Origin: Steroidobacteraceae bacterium
GTDB lineage: Bacteria > Pseudomonadota > Gammaproteobacteria > Steroidobacterales > Steroidobacteraceae
DNA length: 64,000 nucleotides
Assembly: GCA_025451845.1 (NCBI GenBank)
Contig: JANWJS010000001.1
Location: 49,856-113,855, forward strand
Direction: 5' to 3'
The notes under the pieces are model-generated. The model was given only the letters and a program-made list of their open reading frames with translations. It had not been told where the DNA came from and ran no database searches. Positions 18,120-30,840 of the stretch are shown here, in pieces (within the stretch, counting starts at the first letter, position 1; every line of letters starts with the position of its first letter). Position numbers and translations under genes: made by a program.

Positions 18120-19829
18120 TCAGGCTTTCTGGGGCGCGGTATGGACGCCCAGCCGGCGATTGATGTTCCACTGCTGGGCGACGCCGAGGATGGTGTTCGT
18201 GACGTAGTAGAGCACCAGGCCGGCGGGGAAGAACGCGAACATCGCCGACATGGCGATGGGCATGACCATCATGACCTTCGCCTGCGTGGGATCGGGCGAG
18301 GTGGGATTGAGCTTGTACTGCACGAACATGGCAACCGCCATGATGGCGGGCAGGATGAAGTACGGATCGCGCGCCGACAGGTCCTGGATCCAGAACGCGA
18401 ACGGCGCCTGCCGCATCTCCGCGCTGTAGAGCAGCACCCAATAGAAAGCGAGGAACACCGGAATCTGCACGATCATCGGCAGGCAGCCCGAGACCGGATT
18501 CACCTTCTCGCGCTTGTAGATGTCCATCATGGCGCGCCCAAGCTTCTCCTTATCCTCCTTGTAGGTTTCCTGGATGTTCTTGATCCGCGGGCCGAGCGCT
18601 TTCATCTTGGCCATCGAGCGGCCGCTCGCCTCCGACAGCGGGTAGAGGACCAGCTTGAGGAGGAACGTCACCAGGATGATGGCAACGCCCCAATTGCCGG
18701 TAATCGCGTACACCTTGCTCAGCAGCGAGAAGAGCGGGCCGGCCAGCAGGGTCAGGTATCCGTAGCCGACCACGTACTTGAGACTCGGCTCGATCTTCTC
18801 GAGCTGGGCGTGCAGCATCGGACCGACGAAGATCGTCTGACTGATTCTTGCCGTCGTGCCGGGAGCAACGGTCTGCGGGGCGCCCAGCGCTGCCAGGAGG
18901 TATTCGGGCCCCGACACCTCGGCGGTGAATCGGTACGGAGCGCCCTTCGGCAGGACGACGGCGCTGACGAAGTCGTTCTGCGTAGCAGCGATCCAACCGT
19001 CGGTCACCGCCTGCGAGAAATGCTGGTAGTCGGGCTTCGAAGGATCAAGCCGCTCGTATTTGGTGCCGGTCCAGATGGCGGGCCCGTGATAGGCGTAGCT
19101 GTTGGGATTGAAGTAGCTGCTCTTGGTACGCGGATCGTCGCGGTAGATCTGCGCGTAAGGTTGCCCCTGCCATGGCGCAGCGCCGTGATTCTGGATGGCG
19201 TACTCGAGACCGATGCCGTAGGAGCCTCTACTGAAGACGTACGTCTTCGTCACCGTGACACCGCCGCTGCTCCAGGTGAGCGGCACACGAAGCTGTGAGC
19301 CGCTCATCTCGTAGCTCTGCCGCGGTGTTGTGAAGAGCGCGGTGTGATTCGGAGTATCTCCCGGCCCGGCGAGCCCGCTCTGCAACAGATACACCGTCTG
19401 CGGGCTGGCGTCGTTTTCGAGCTGCACGCGAGCTGCTTGCCCTTTGATCTGCGCGTACTTGAGCAGGGTCACCTGCTCCAGAGTCCCGCCCCGCGTGCTG
19501 ATGTCGATGTCGTAAACGTCAGTGTGTACGTGAATGAGCGGTGCGTCTGCAGACGCCGCAGGTTTTACGGCAGGAATACCCGCTGCGGCGGAAGTAGGCG
19601 GCGGCGGTGGCGGTGGGGCAACCGCCGGGGCGGCATTGGGTGCACCCGATTCTTGCGTCTGTGGAATGCTGTTGGCGAGCGCGCTCGGCTGTTGGGACGG
19701 CGCGTTCTGACTCGTTGCCGCCGTCAAAGCGGCGGGCGCGGGCGGGTAGTCACGCTGCCAGGTCGTGTAGTTGAGCCAAAGGACCAGTGCGAGCGCCAGC
19801 CAGAGGTAGAAGCGCGGGTTGTTATTCAT
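18120..19829 (-). CDS. yidC: Membrane protein insertase YidC
   Basis: A 569-residue inner-membrane insertase that works alone or with SecYEG. An N-terminal transmembrane anchor (residues about 5-20) is followed by a low-complexity Pro/Ala linker and then the large periplasmic beta-supersandwich domain of gram-negative YidC. The conserved five-helix core begins near WGVAIILVT and includes the segments [19 protein letters not shown] and [14 protein letters not shown] 19829 gives MNNNPRF, the usual gammaproteobacterial start. It overlaps yidD by 8 bp. Length is slightly above E. coli YidC (548 aa), mainly because of the linker. Confidence 0.97.
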   Translation of the reverse strand: MNNNPRFYLWLALALVLWLNYTTWQRDYPPAPAALTAATSQNAPSQQPSALANSIPQTQESGAPNAAPAVAPPPPPPPTSAAAGIPAVKPAASADAPLIHVHTDVYDIDISTRGGTLEQVTLLKYAQIKGQAARVQLENDASPQTVYLLQSGLAGPGDTPNHTALFTTPRQSYEMSGSQLRVPLTWSSGGVTVTKTYVFSRGSYGIGLEYAIQNHGAAPWQGQPYAQIYRDDPRTKSSYFNPNSYAYHGPAIWTGTKYERLDPSKPDYQHFSQAVTDGWIAATQNDFVSAVVLPKGAPYRFTAEVSGPEYLLAALGAPQTVAPGTTARISQTIFVGPMLHAQLEKIEPSLKYVVGYGYLTLLAGPLFSLLSKVYAITGNWGVAIILVTFLLKLVLYPLSEASGRSMAKMKALGPRIKNIQETYKEDKEKLGRAMMDIYKREKVNPVSGCLPMIVQIPVFLAFYWVLLYSAEMRQAPFAFWIQDLSARDPYFILPAIMAVAMFVQYKLNPTSPDPTQAKVMMVMPIAMSAMFAFFPAGLVLYYVTNTILGVAQQWNINRRLGVHTAPQKA

Positions 19830-20064
19830 GCGAATGATGAGATGAGGTCGGGCCAGCGGGCACGGGATCGAACCCGCCGGGATGCCACGGATGGCAGCGC
19901 CCAATGCGCCTCACACCGAGCCAGCCGCCGCGCAGCAGGCCGAAGCGATTGATGGCCTCGAGGGTGTATTGGGAGCATGAGGGATGGAACCGGCAGCAGG
20001 GGCCGAGGAGAGGACTGATCGTCCACTGGTAACAGCGGATCAGCCAGGTTGCGAGGAGGCGCAT
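19822..20064 (-). CDS. yidD: Membrane protein insertion efficiency factor YidD
   Basis: An 80-residue amphipathic protein with the family core [22 protein letters not shown] and CHPWHPGG, including the conserved cysteines. It assists YidC-dependent insertion at the cytoplasmic face. ATG 20064 is preferred, with AGG about 11 nt upstream; a TTG 21 bp earlier is possible. It overlaps both rnpA and yidC, indicating translational coupling of rnpA-yidD-yidC. Confidence 0.95.
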   Translation of the reverse strand: MRLLATWLIRCYQWTISPLLGPCCRFHPSCSQYTLEAINRFGLLRGGWLGVRRIGRCHPWHPGGFDPVPAGPTSSHHSHE

Positions 20065-20408
20065 CGGTCGATTACCTGCTTCCAAAGGGCCGCCAGGCTG
20101 GCGTGCAGCTGCGCGCCCCGGGCTCCGCGCGCGCTCGGTCGCGCGCTCACGACGAGATCAACGGCCGGAAGGGCATGCTGATGCAGCCGGAACGAGTCCC
20201 GGATGATGCGGCGTATGCGGTTACGCTCCACGGCATCGCCGGCAGTGCGCACGGCAACTGCCATGCCGAGGCGCGCGCCGAACTTGTCGTTGCTGCTTGC
20301 TGTCACCGCGAAGAATCCATTGCCAAAGCGCCGGCCGCGCGCATACACCGCGTCGAACTCCGACTTGCGCCGCAGACGCTTGTGCGGCGGGAAAGTGAGC
20401 CGGTGCAT
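20040..20408 (-). CDS. rnpA: Ribonuclease P protein component
   Basis: A 122-residue basic protein that binds the catalytic RNase P RNA for tRNA 5' maturation. The N-terminus [18 protein letters not shown] and the RNR signature [14 protein letters not shown] (near residues 60-75) are diagnostic. It follows rpmH on the same strand and overlaps yidD by 25 bp. The length is typical. Confidence 0.96.
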   Translation of the reverse strand: MHRLTFPPHKRLRRKSEFDAVYARGRRFGNGFFAVTASSNDKFGARLGMAVAVRTAGDAVERNRIRRIIRDSFRLHQHALPAVDLVVSARPSARGARGAQLHASLAALWKQVIDRCASSQPG

Positions 20409-20494
20409 AGTGTATTGGCTGGAACCGCCCCTGGGGCCATTCCAGCGGATTTCTGCCGGCCTTCGCGGGTCCTGAGGGACCCTCTATCGAGCCC

Positions 20495-20629
20495 TTAAGG
20501 GATCAGCTTCCGCCGGCCTTTGGCGCGGCGGCGGGCGAGTACCCTACGGCCGTTCTGGGTCGCCATGCGTGCCCGGAACCCGTGCGTGCGCTTGCGACGC
20601 ACTTTGCTAGGCTGATAGGTACGCTTCAT
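20495..20629 (-). CDS. rpmH: 50S ribosomal protein L34
   Basis: A 44-residue highly basic protein starting [14 protein letters not shown] and ending [11 protein letters not shown], a near-universal L34 sequence. It is the first gene of the leftward rpmH-rnpA-yidD-yidC-mnmE operon and faces away from dnaA, the usual gammaproteobacterial origin arrangement. Confidence 0.98.
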   Translation of the reverse strand: MKRTYQPSKVRRKRTHGFRARMATQNGRRVLARRRAKGRRKLIP

Positions 20630-20671
20630 CGAGACTCCAGAGGATCCGTGGGTTCCAAAAAGGGGCGGCAA

Positions 20672-20700
20672 GGCTAAGCCGTTGAGCGCCAAGGTGTCAA
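20672..20700 (-). promoter_or_regulatory. Putative sigma-70 promoter of rpmH
   Basis: On the minus strand there is a perfect -35 box TTGACA (20695-20700), a 17-bp spacer and a weak -10 box TTAGCC (20672-20677). It is placed 43 bp upstream of the rpmH ATG. The -10 is poor, so confidence rests on the -35 and on the spacing. Confidence 0.45.
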
Positions 20701-20824
20701 TATATTCCTCTGCGCAAAACCTTCAGCGGTGGCGCTCAAGGGTATAGACTCCGCAGCCCTTTCCCCCGAGAGCCAGGCTGACCGATGATGCGCCTACTGC
20801 AGGCGCCGCACAGCGGCATCTTTC

Positions 20825-20874
20825 TGCGATCGCCCCCCTTTCATAGTCACCACTATGCGCGGGAAGCGATCGCA
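20825..20874. repeat. 50-bp nested dyad in the rpmH-dnaA gap
   Basis: The outer arms TGCGATCGC (20825-20833) and GCGATCGCA (20866-20874) and the inner arms CATAGT (20842-20847) and ACTATG (20852-20857) share the same centre, between 20849 and 20850. It lies about 80 bp before the dnaA start, where an operator or a replication-control site would be expected. No clear DnaA box was found in the rest of the 327-bp gap 20630-20956. Confidence 0.75.
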
Positions 20875-20956
20875 AAAATCTGCTCGCCGTGCGGCACCCT
20901 CGCTACGGCGATCATCGATCAGCCTGGATCTTGAAGTGGTTGCGGAGGCAACGCGC

Positions 20957-22312
20957 GTGGAAGCGTCGCTTTGGGCTCGGTGCAAATGTGCGTTGGAGGG
21001 CGAACTCCCGGAGCAGCAGTTCAATACCTGGGTGCGGCCGCTGCAGGCGCTGGAGGGCGCGGGCGCGCTCAAGCTGCTTGCGCCTAACCGCTTCGCGGTC
21101 GAGTGGATCAACGAGCATCTCCTGCCGCGCATCGGCGAGCTGCTGCGCGACCAGAGCACCGGGGATGCACCCATCGTCACCGTCGAAGTCGGCTCGCGCA
21201 GCACGCCCATGCGCGCCGCAGTGGCGCCGGCAACGCTACCGGGACCCGCGTCGGCTGCGCAGCGCGCGCGGCGCGCCGAGGGTCTCGTCGTCGGTGCGCG
21301 CATCAATGCGGACTTCACCTTCGGTACTTTTGTCGAAGGCAAGAGCAACCAGCTCGCCAAGGCGGCCTCCTTGCAGGTGGCCGAGAATCCCGGGCGCGCC
21401 TATAACCCGCTTTTCCTCTATGGCGGTGTCGGGCTGGGCAAGACTCACCTCATGCACGCGGTCGCCCACCTCATCAAGGAGCGTGACGGCGAAGCGCGCA
21501 TTGCTTATGTTCACTCCGAGCGCTTCGTCGGTGACATGGTGCGCGCGCTGCAGCACAACAGCATGAACGAGTTCAAGACGGCGTACCGCTCGCTCGATGC
21601 GCTGCTGATCGACGACATCCAGTTCTTCGCCAACAAGGACCGCTCGCAGGAAGAGTTCTTTCACACCTTCAACGAGCTGCTCGAGGGCCAGCATCAGGTC
21701 ATCCTGAGCTGCGACCGTTACCCGAAGGAGGTTGCCGGGTTGGAGGAACGGCTGAAATCGCGCTTCGGGTGGGGGTTGACCGTCGCCATCGAGCCGCCGG
21801 AGCTCGAGACCTGCGTGGCCATTCTCATGGCGAAGGCACACCACGCCGGCACGCAACTTCCGGAGGAGGTCGCATTTTTCATCGCCAAGCGCATCCGCTC
21901 GAACGTTCGGGAGCTCGAAGGTGCGCTGCGGCGAGTCATCGCCAACTCGCGCTTCACTGGCCATGCGATCACGCTGGATTTCACCCGCGAGGCACTGAAG
22001 GACCTGCTGTCCCTGCAGGCGAAGCTCGTCACCATCGAGAACATCCAGAAAACCGTCGCCGACTACTACAAGGTCCGCATGGCGGATCTTCTGTCCAAGC
22101 GCCGCAGCCGCTCGGTGGCGCGCCCGCGGCAGGTCGCAATGGCGCTCGCGAAGGAGCTCACCAGCCACAGCCTGCCGGAGATCGGCGATGCCTTTGGCGG
22201 CCGCGACCACACCACGGTGCTGCACGCCTGCAAGCGCATCAAGGAGTTGCGCACCTCAGAGGTCCGGATGACCGAGGACTACTCGAACCTGTTGAGAACC
22301 CTGACGGGTTAA
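20957..22312 (+). CDS. dnaA: Chromosomal replication initiator protein DnaA
   Basis: A 451-residue AAA+ initiator that binds DnaA boxes and opens oriC. Domain I starts with SLWARC and contains [12 protein letters not shown]. Domain III has [16 protein letters not shown] (Walker A) and LLIDDIQFF (Walker B). Domain IV ends with the box-binding signature [19 protein letters not shown] 20957 is preferred because GGAGG lies 8 nt upstream and the protein then starts as homologues do; an in-frame ATG 102 bp earlier would add a basic tail absent from the family. It precedes dnaN-recF-gyrB on the same strand. Confidence 0.97.
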   Translation: MEASLWARCKCALEGELPEQQFNTWVRPLQALEGAGALKLLAPNRFAVEWINEHLLPRIGELLRDQSTGDAPIVTVEVGSRSTPMRAAVAPATLPGPASAAQRARRAEGLVVGARINADFTFGTFVEGKSNQLAKAASLQVAENPGRAYNPLFLYGGVGLGKTHLMHAVAHLIKERDGEARIAYVHSERFVGDMVRALQHNSMNEFKTAYRSLDALLIDDIQFFANKDRSQEEFFHTFNELLEGQHQVILSCDRYPKEVAGLEERLKSRFGWGLTVAIEPPELETCVAILMAKAHHAGTQLPEEVAFFIAKRIRSNVRELEGALRRVIANSRFTGHAITLDFTREALKDLLSLQAKLVTIENIQKTVADYYKVRMADLLSKRRSRSVARPRQVAMALAKELTSHSLPEIGDAFGGRDHTTVLHACKRIKELRTSEVRMTEDYSNLLRTLTG

Positions 22313-22324
22313 TGGGGGCAGGCC

Positions 22325-22525
22325 TGTGGATTTTCTGTGGGCAGCCCTGGGGATAAAGTTACGCACAGACGGCCCACAGTCACCGCGCAGGTCGTACCAC
22401 CAGTTGCGATGCATCGGAGACCGGCCAAGCTGTTGATCCTGCGGGACGGAAAGCGTTGTTCCCGTTATCCCCAGGGCCAACTACTACTACAATCTGGATT
22501 TAAGATTCTAAAGAAAGAATAGATT
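22325..22525. other. Candidate chromosomal origin oriC with unwinding element (dnaA-dnaN gap)
   Basis: The gap holds several DnaA-box-like sites: TGTGGATTT (22325-22333), TGGGGATAA (22348-22356, minus orientation), TTACGCACA (22359-22367) and TTATCCCCA (22465-22473). The last box is followed by GC-rich GGGCC, then CTACTACTAC (22481-22490, a DnaA-trio pattern), then an AT-rich stretch to the dnaN start. Box, GC-rich spacer, trio and AT-rich DNA in this order match the basal unwinding system described for bacterial origins. Gene orientation flips between rpmH and dnaA, in agreement. Confidence 0.8.
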
Positions 22526-23620
22526 ATGAAGCTGACAGCGACGCGCGCGGATCTCCTCGCTCCCCTGCAAAGCGTAATCGGCGTAGTCGAGCGGCGGCAG
22601 ACGATGCCCGTGCTCGCGAACGTGCTGCTGTCGGCACGAGACAACCGGCTCGCGATCACCGGGACGGATCTCGAGGTCGAGCTCGTTGCCGCCACCAAAG
22701 TGGGCCTGGAGCAGCCAGGCGATATCACGGTGCCCGGGCGCAAGCTCGTCGATATCCTTCGCGCGCTGCCGGATGGCGTGAATGTCACGCTGAGCACGGA
22801 AGGGGAGCGTGTGATCGTGCGTGCGGGCCGCAGCCGCTTCTCGCTACAGACGCTGCCGGCGGCGGAGTTTCCGGTCGTTGAGGAGATCAACGCCTCACAG
22901 ACGCTCTCTTTGCCGCAGGGAGAGTTCCGGCGGCTCATCGACAAGACCCATTTCTCGATGGCGCAGCAGGACGTGCGCTACTACCTCAATGGGCTGCTGC
23001 TGGAGACTCAGGAGAACGCGTTGCGCGCCGTAGCGACGGACGGGCATCGCCTCGCGCTGTGTGAGATGGCGCTGCCTTCACCGGCGAAGGGCGGCCAAGT
23101 CATCGTCCCGCGCAAGGGTGTGTTGGAGCTACAGCGGATTCTGGGGACCGAAGGGAATGTGGAGCTGGCGATCGGGTCGAATCACGTTCGCGCCCAGATC
23201 GGCGACATTCGGTTCACTTCGAAGCTGATCGATGGCAGATTTCCGGAATATGGACGGGTGATCCCGGCCAGTCCGGGGAGGATCGTGCTGGCGGATCGGG
23301 AGCTTTTACGGCAGGCGCTGCAGCGGACGGCGATTCTCTCGAACGAGAAATATCGGGGGATTCGCCTGGCCGTGCGGACGGATCTGCTGACCATCCAGGC
23401 GCACAACCCTGAGCAGGAGGAGGCGGAGGATCAGGTGGAGGTGGTGTATGCCGGCGATGAGGTGGAAATTGGCTTCAACGTCAACTACTTACTGGATGCG
23501 TTGAGTGCGATTGAGGGAGACAAAGTTGAGATTGGGCTTACGGATGGCAACAGCAGCTGTCTCATCCACGCGCCGGGGCTCACTCAGACCCGGTACGTGG
23601 TGATGCCCATGAGACTTTGA
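22526..23620 (+). CDS. dnaN: DNA polymerase III sliding clamp (beta subunit)
   Basis: A 364-residue processivity clamp; three beta-clamp domains of about 120 residues each give the standard length (E. coli 366 aa). Recognisable segments are LAPLQSVIGVVERRQTMPVLANVL at the front (given here across two hydrophobic stretches), RYYLNGLLLE and ATDGHRLA in the middle, and the C-terminal YVVMPMRL that closes the peptide-binding pocket. ATG 22526 follows the AT-rich origin element directly. Its promoter is probably within dnaA or in the gap. Confidence 0.97.
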   Translation: MKLTATRADLLAPLQSVIGVVERRQTMPVLANVLLSARDNRLAITGTDLEVELVAATKVGLEQPGDITVPGRKLVDILRALPDGVNVTLSTEGERVIVRAGRSRFSLQTLPAAEFPVVEEINASQTLSLPQGEFRRLIDKTHFSMAQQDVRYYLNGLLLETQENALRAVATDGHRLALCEMALPSPAKGGQVIVPRKGVLELQRILGTEGNVELAIGSNHVRAQIGDIRFTSKLIDGRFPEYGRVIPASPGRIVLADRELLRQALQRTAILSNEKYRGIRLAVRTDLLTIQAHNPEQEEAEDQVEVVYAGDEVEIGFNVNYLLDALSAIEGDKVEIGLTDGNSSCLIHAPGLTQTRYVVMPMRL

Positions 23621-23687
23621 TTTACAGGCGTTTGTCCCGAGCTGCCGGCGATTCGGGCGATCGGGGGATTTGGCTACGATTGTTGCG

Positions 23688-23834
23688 GGAGCGAGCCACG
23701 CAATAGGACTTTGCGGGGGACGGCCGTGAATACGGTCACGCGAGCTGCCGCCCGCTCGACTGATCCCTGTAGGCTCCCTTCCGCCATCCATGGCTCCACA
23801 GGCCCCCGCAAAGTCCTATTGCGCCTCGCTCCCC
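23688..23834. repeat. Terminal-inverted-repeat element in the dnaN-recF gap
   Basis: Perfect 20-bp inverted arms occur at 23701-23720 and 23804-23823. They extend outward through a second matching block (GGGAGCGAG at 23688-23696, complement at 23826-23834) after a short mismatch. The 83 bp between the arms contain no plausible gene. Size and ends suggest a MITE-like or paired-REP element. The rest of the 382-bp gap 23621-24002 shows no clear gene or promoter. Confidence 0.8.
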
Positions 23835-24002
23835 TGGTCTTTCGGAGCTGTAGCGAGCCGCTTCGGGCTCCGGAGTCAAGCCGGTCGATAGTTTTAAGCG
23901 GGCCGAGTGCGAGGCTAGGTGGCCCCTTTGCGAGTGAGACCCCGCGCTCCGAATGTCACAATCCCCACCGCACGCACGCATTAGCCGCACCGCGCTGATC
24001 CC

Positions 24003-27523
<3,521 letters not shown>

Positions 27524-27528
27524 AGTCT

Positions 27529-27552
27529 GATTGTCTCGTGGATGAGACAATC
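27529..27552 (+). terminator. Stem-loop after gyrB, possible terminator
   Basis: Perfect 9-bp arms GATTGTCTC and GAGACAATC enclose a 6-nt loop, 6 bp after the gyrB stop and between convergent genes. No T-run follows, so termination may be weak or Rho-assisted. Confidence 0.5.
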
Positions 27553-27578
27553 GTGCAATGGTCTGCTAAGGACGCCGC

Positions 27579-28652
27579 TCAAACCCCTAGACCGCGTACG
27601 CCGATGTAGACCGCATAAAGCGAAGTGCTGGCACAGATGTAGAGCCGGCTGCGATTGTGCTGGTAGCCGCCGAAGCAAAGATTGGCGGCCACTTCCGGAA
27701 GAATGATCCGGCCCATCGGGGTGCCATCGGGCGCGAACACGCTGACGCCGTTGAAATTCTTGTCGCGCGACCAGCCGCCCGCGCACCAAAGGTTGCCGTC
27801 CTCGTCGACGCGGATGTCGTCCCCTATGCCACCGTGCGTATCCGCAAAGTCATGGAAAACGTGCCTGTTGGCGAGTTTCCCACCATCGCGCACGTCATAC
27901 TGACAGATGTACGACGGCGGCCCGGCCGTTTCGGAAACGTATAGCTTCCTCTCATCCGGAGAGAAGCAGATGGCGTTCGGCTGCTCGTAATCGTCGGCTA
28001 CCACCGTCAGCTTGTCGCTTCGCGGGTCGTAGCGATAGACGCTGGCCGGGAGCTCGGAAGCGGCGCGCCAGCCCTCATGGTCGCCCTCGATTCCGTAGGT
28101 GGGATCGGTGAACCACACCGTGCCGTCGGATTTCACCACGACCCCGTTCGGAGAGTTCAGCCGCTTGCCCCGGTAGCGATCCGCGAGCACCGTGATGCTG
28201 CCATCGTATTCGGTGCGGGTGATGCGCCGGGTACGCTGCTCGCACGTCACGAGCCTTCCCTGCCGGTCGCGCGTGTTGCCGTTGGCCTCGTTGGAAGGAT
28301 AGCGGAACAGGGTGGTCTCTCCGGTCACCTCGTCGTAGCGCATCATGCGGTTGTTCGGCACATCGCTGAAGGTCACGCAGTGCATGTCGCCGAAGTAGAC
28401 GGGCCCCTCGGTCCACTCCGCACCGCTCCAGAGCCGGCGAATTTCCGTCGTCCCGATGATGTATTTCTTGAAACGCGCATCGAACGATTCGATGGCGGGA
28501 TCCGGGTAGACGACCGAGCTCGGGTCGTTCCAATCTCGCGGCGGCGGTGAGTTTCCCGCCGGATCGGATTGCGGCCGCGCCAATGCGGACCCGGACGCAA
28601 AAGAGCCGATCGCGGTCGCGGCGGCGGTCTGTAAAAACGAGCGTCTGCGCAT
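27579..28652 (-). CDS. SMP-30/gluconolactonase family protein with Tat signal
   Basis: A 357-residue beta-propeller hydrolase of the SGL family (gluconolactonase, regucalcin). The N-terminus carries a twin-arginine signal, RRRSFLQTAAATAIG, ending near ALA-R, so the protein is exported folded. The propeller shows the family metal ligands in context: AEWTEGPVY (Glu), LNSPNGVVV (Asn) and DDIRVDEDGNLW. It would hydrolyse a sugar-type lactone; the substrate is not readable. It faces gyrB tail to tail and lies downstream of the aldehyde oxidoreductase genes, with which it may share a substrate pathway. Confidence 0.9.
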   Translation of the reverse strand: MRRRSFLQTAAATAIGSFASGSALARPQSDPAGNSPPPRDWNDPSSVVYPDPAIESFDARFKKYIIGTTEIRRLWSGAEWTEGPVYFGDMHCVTFSDVPNNRMMRYDEVTGETTLFRYPSNEANGNTRDRQGRLVTCEQRTRRITRTEYDGSITVLADRYRGKRLNSPNGVVVKSDGTVWFTDPTYGIEGDHEGWRAASELPASVYRYDPRSDKLTVVADDYEQPNAICFSPDERKLYVSETAGPPSYICQYDVRDGGKLANRHVFHDFADTHGGIGDDIRVDEDGNLWCAGGWSRDKNFNGVSVFAPDGTPMGRIILPEVAANLCFGGYQHNRSRLYICASTSLYAVYIGVRGLGV

Positions 28653-28755
28653 GAGCGGTACCCCCCGAGTCGATCATACGCGAGTCGAATCAACTCGCGC
28701 TCTCGATCGATGCAGGCACGGACGGCCTCGGCATTCGGGCAGTGCTGCCGGCGAA

Positions 28756-30840
28756 TCAGGTGACCAGTTTGTCGGGCGTGATCGGCAGGTTGCGGATACG
28801 CGTGCCGGTTGCGTGATAAACGGCGTTCGCGATCGCTGCTGCAGCGCCGACGATGCCTATTTCCCCGATCCCGCGGGACCCCATCGGCGTGGAGCGGTCA
28901 TCGACCTCGTCCAACCAGACAGCATCCATGTCAGTCACGTCGGCGTTCGCGGCGATGTGGTAACCCGCGAAGTCGTGATTGATCACGTGGCCGAAGCGCT
29001 CATCCACCACGCTCTCCTCGTGCAGCGCCATGGACAACCCCATCGTCATGCCGCCAATGAGTTGCGAGCGCGCGAGGCGGGGATTGATGATCCGTCCGGC
29101 GGAGAATACCCCGAGCATCCGCGACAGCCGCACCTCGCCGGTCAGCGTATTGACCCGCACCTCCGCGAACTGTGCCCCGAAAGAATGCTGTGCGAACGTC
29201 TCATCGTCCGCGCCCTTCGGGGTCTGCGCCGAGGCCTCCGCCCCGGCTGCAGGCCGCGCGCCGTGCAGGCGCCTCAGCTCTTGGGCCGCTGCCACGATGG
29301 CCCATCCCCAGGACGAGATCCCTGAGGATCCGCCGGCGACCGTCGCGTTCGGTTGCTCCGTATCACCGATCTCGAGGTGCACGGCCTCGACCGGGCACTG
29401 TAGGGCATCGGCGGCGATCTGCGTGAGCGTCGTCCAGGTCCCGGTGCCCAGATCGGCGGCGCCGATACGGACGGTGTACTGGCCGCGCTCGCCGCAACGG
29501 ATGGTGGCTCGCGACCCTAACAGGACATAGCGCGGATAAGTCGAGCTGGCGACGCCTGAGCCGATGAGCCAGCCCCGATCGCTGCGTTGACGGGGCCTCG
29601 GGTCGCGCTCGCTCCAGGCGAAGCGGCGCGCACCCTCCCGCAGGCACTCGAGCAGGTGGCGGTTGCCCCAGGGATTATCGGACTCGGGGTTGCGCTCGGG
29701 CTCGTTCCTCACGCGCAGCTCGACAGGATCGAGTCCGCACGCCACCGCCAACTCGTCCATCGCAACTTCGCCGGCGAACATGCCGGGTGTTTCGCCCGGA
29801 GCCCGCATCCAGGACGGCTTCGGCAGATCGAGGGCCGCCAGGCGGTGACGGGTGCGCCTGTTGGGGGATGCGTACATCAATCTCGTCGGCACCGCGGTCT
29901 GCTCGGCGAACTCCTTGAAACGGGAAGTCAGCTCCACGACATCGTGAATGATCGACGTGAGCCGCCCGTCCCGGGTGGCGCCCAGACGAAAGCGCTGGAT
30001 CGTCGGCGTCCGGTAGCCGGCGAGGCAGAACATCTGCTGCCGCGTCAGCGCAAACTTCACCGGCCGCCCAGGCACTCGCAATGCGGCGAGAGCGGCCAGG
30101 ATATTGTGGGCATGGGGCTCGCCTTTCGAGCCGAAGCCGCCGCCGACATACGGAGAGACGACGCGGACCTGATCCACTTTGAGCCCGAGACTCTTGGCCA
30201 CGGTAGTCCGTACCGAGTGAACGCTCTGCGTCGAGTCGTACAACGTCAGCTTCGGCGACTCCCAGATTGCGATCGTGGTATGCGGCTCCATGGGGCTGTT
30301 GTGCTCCATGGGCGTGGTGTAAGTCGAATCCACCTTTACCTCGGCACGCTCGAACGCCGTCTCTGCGTCACCTTGGTTCGTGTCAGTCGGGTAGCCCGCA
30401 TTGACTGTTTTTGGCGCGTAGAGATCTTTGCGCCCCCCGCTGAAGCTGACGTCGTGACGCGCCGCTTCGTACTCCACCGCGATCCGATCGGCCCCAGCGC
30501 GAGCCGACTCCGGCGTCTGCGCGATGACGGCGGCGATGAACTGCCCGCGAAAATGCACCTTGGCGGACTGCAGTACCCAGAGCTCCTTGTTCTCATCAGA
30601 CGCGAGGCGAGCGGCCGTCTCATGCGTGATCACGGCGATGACTCCCTCGAGCGACTCAGCGGCGCGGGTGTCGATCTTCAGGATCCGACCCCGTGCGATC
30701 GTGGACTGCACGGGATGCAGATAGGTCGGCCGCTCCAATCGGTGCTCGAAGGCGTAAGGCGCCGTGCCCATGATCTTTGCTGCACCGTCGATGCGCTGCA
30801 GTGGGGTTCCCATCGCGCGGGGCTCTATCATTTGCATCAT
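28756..30840 (-). CDS. Aldehyde oxidoreductase molybdenum-binding subunit (PaoC/YagR-like)
   Basis: A 694-residue large subunit of the xanthine oxidase family, which holds the Mo-cytosine-dinucleotide site and oxidises aldehydes or N-heterocycles. Characteristic segments are YVGGGFGSKGEPH, MRAPGETPGMFA and the C-terminal GSRGIGEIGIVGAA, whose Glu is the catalytic base. Residues 520-560 (alanine-rich) are a variable loop. It is somewhat shorter than E. coli PaoC (732 aa). The ATG overlaps the stop of the FAD-subunit gene (ATGA), so the three subunits are co-translated. The substrate is inferred only from subunit type. Confidence 0.92.
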   Translation of the reverse strand: MMQMIEPRAMGTPLQRIDGAAKIMGTAPYAFEHRLERPTYLHPVQSTIARGRILKIDTRAAESLEGVIAVITHETAARLASDENKELWVLQSAKVHFRGQFIAAVIAQTPESARAGADRIAVEYEAARHDVSFSGGRKDLYAPKTVNAGYPTDTNQGDAETAFERAEVKVDSTYTTPMEHNSPMEPHTTIAIWESPKLTLYDSTQSVHSVRTTVAKSLGLKVDQVRVVSPYVGGGFGSKGEPHAHNILAALAALRVPGRPVKFALTRQQMFCLAGYRTPTIQRFRLGATRDGRLTSIIHDVVELTSRFKEFAEQTAVPTRLMYASPNRRTRHRLAALDLPKPSWMRAPGETPGMFAGEVAMDELAVACGLDPVELRVRNEPERNPESDNPWGNRHLLECLREGARRFAWSERDPRPRQRSDRGWLIGSGVASSTYPRYVLLGSRATIRCGERGQYTVRIGAADLGTGTWTTLTQIAADALQCPVEAVHLEIGDTEQPNATVAGGSSGISSWGWAIVAAAQELRRLHGARPAAGAEASAQTPKGADDETFAQHSFGAQFAEVRVNTLTGEVRLSRMLGVFSAGRIINPRLARSQLIGGMTMGLSMALHEESVVDERFGHVINHDFAGYHIAANADVTDMDAVWLDEVDDRSTPMGSRGIGEIGIVGAAAAIANAVYHATGTRIRNLPITPDKLVT

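Noticed and set aside
20855..20956. ATG 20855 as dnaA start
   Set aside because: It would place an Arg/Ser-rich tail before domain I and overlaps the 50-bp dyad; GTG 20957 has GGAGG at the right distance.
23711..23998. Small gene in the dnaN-recF gap
   Set aside because: The frame runs through the inverted-repeat element and shows no motif or ribosome-binding site.
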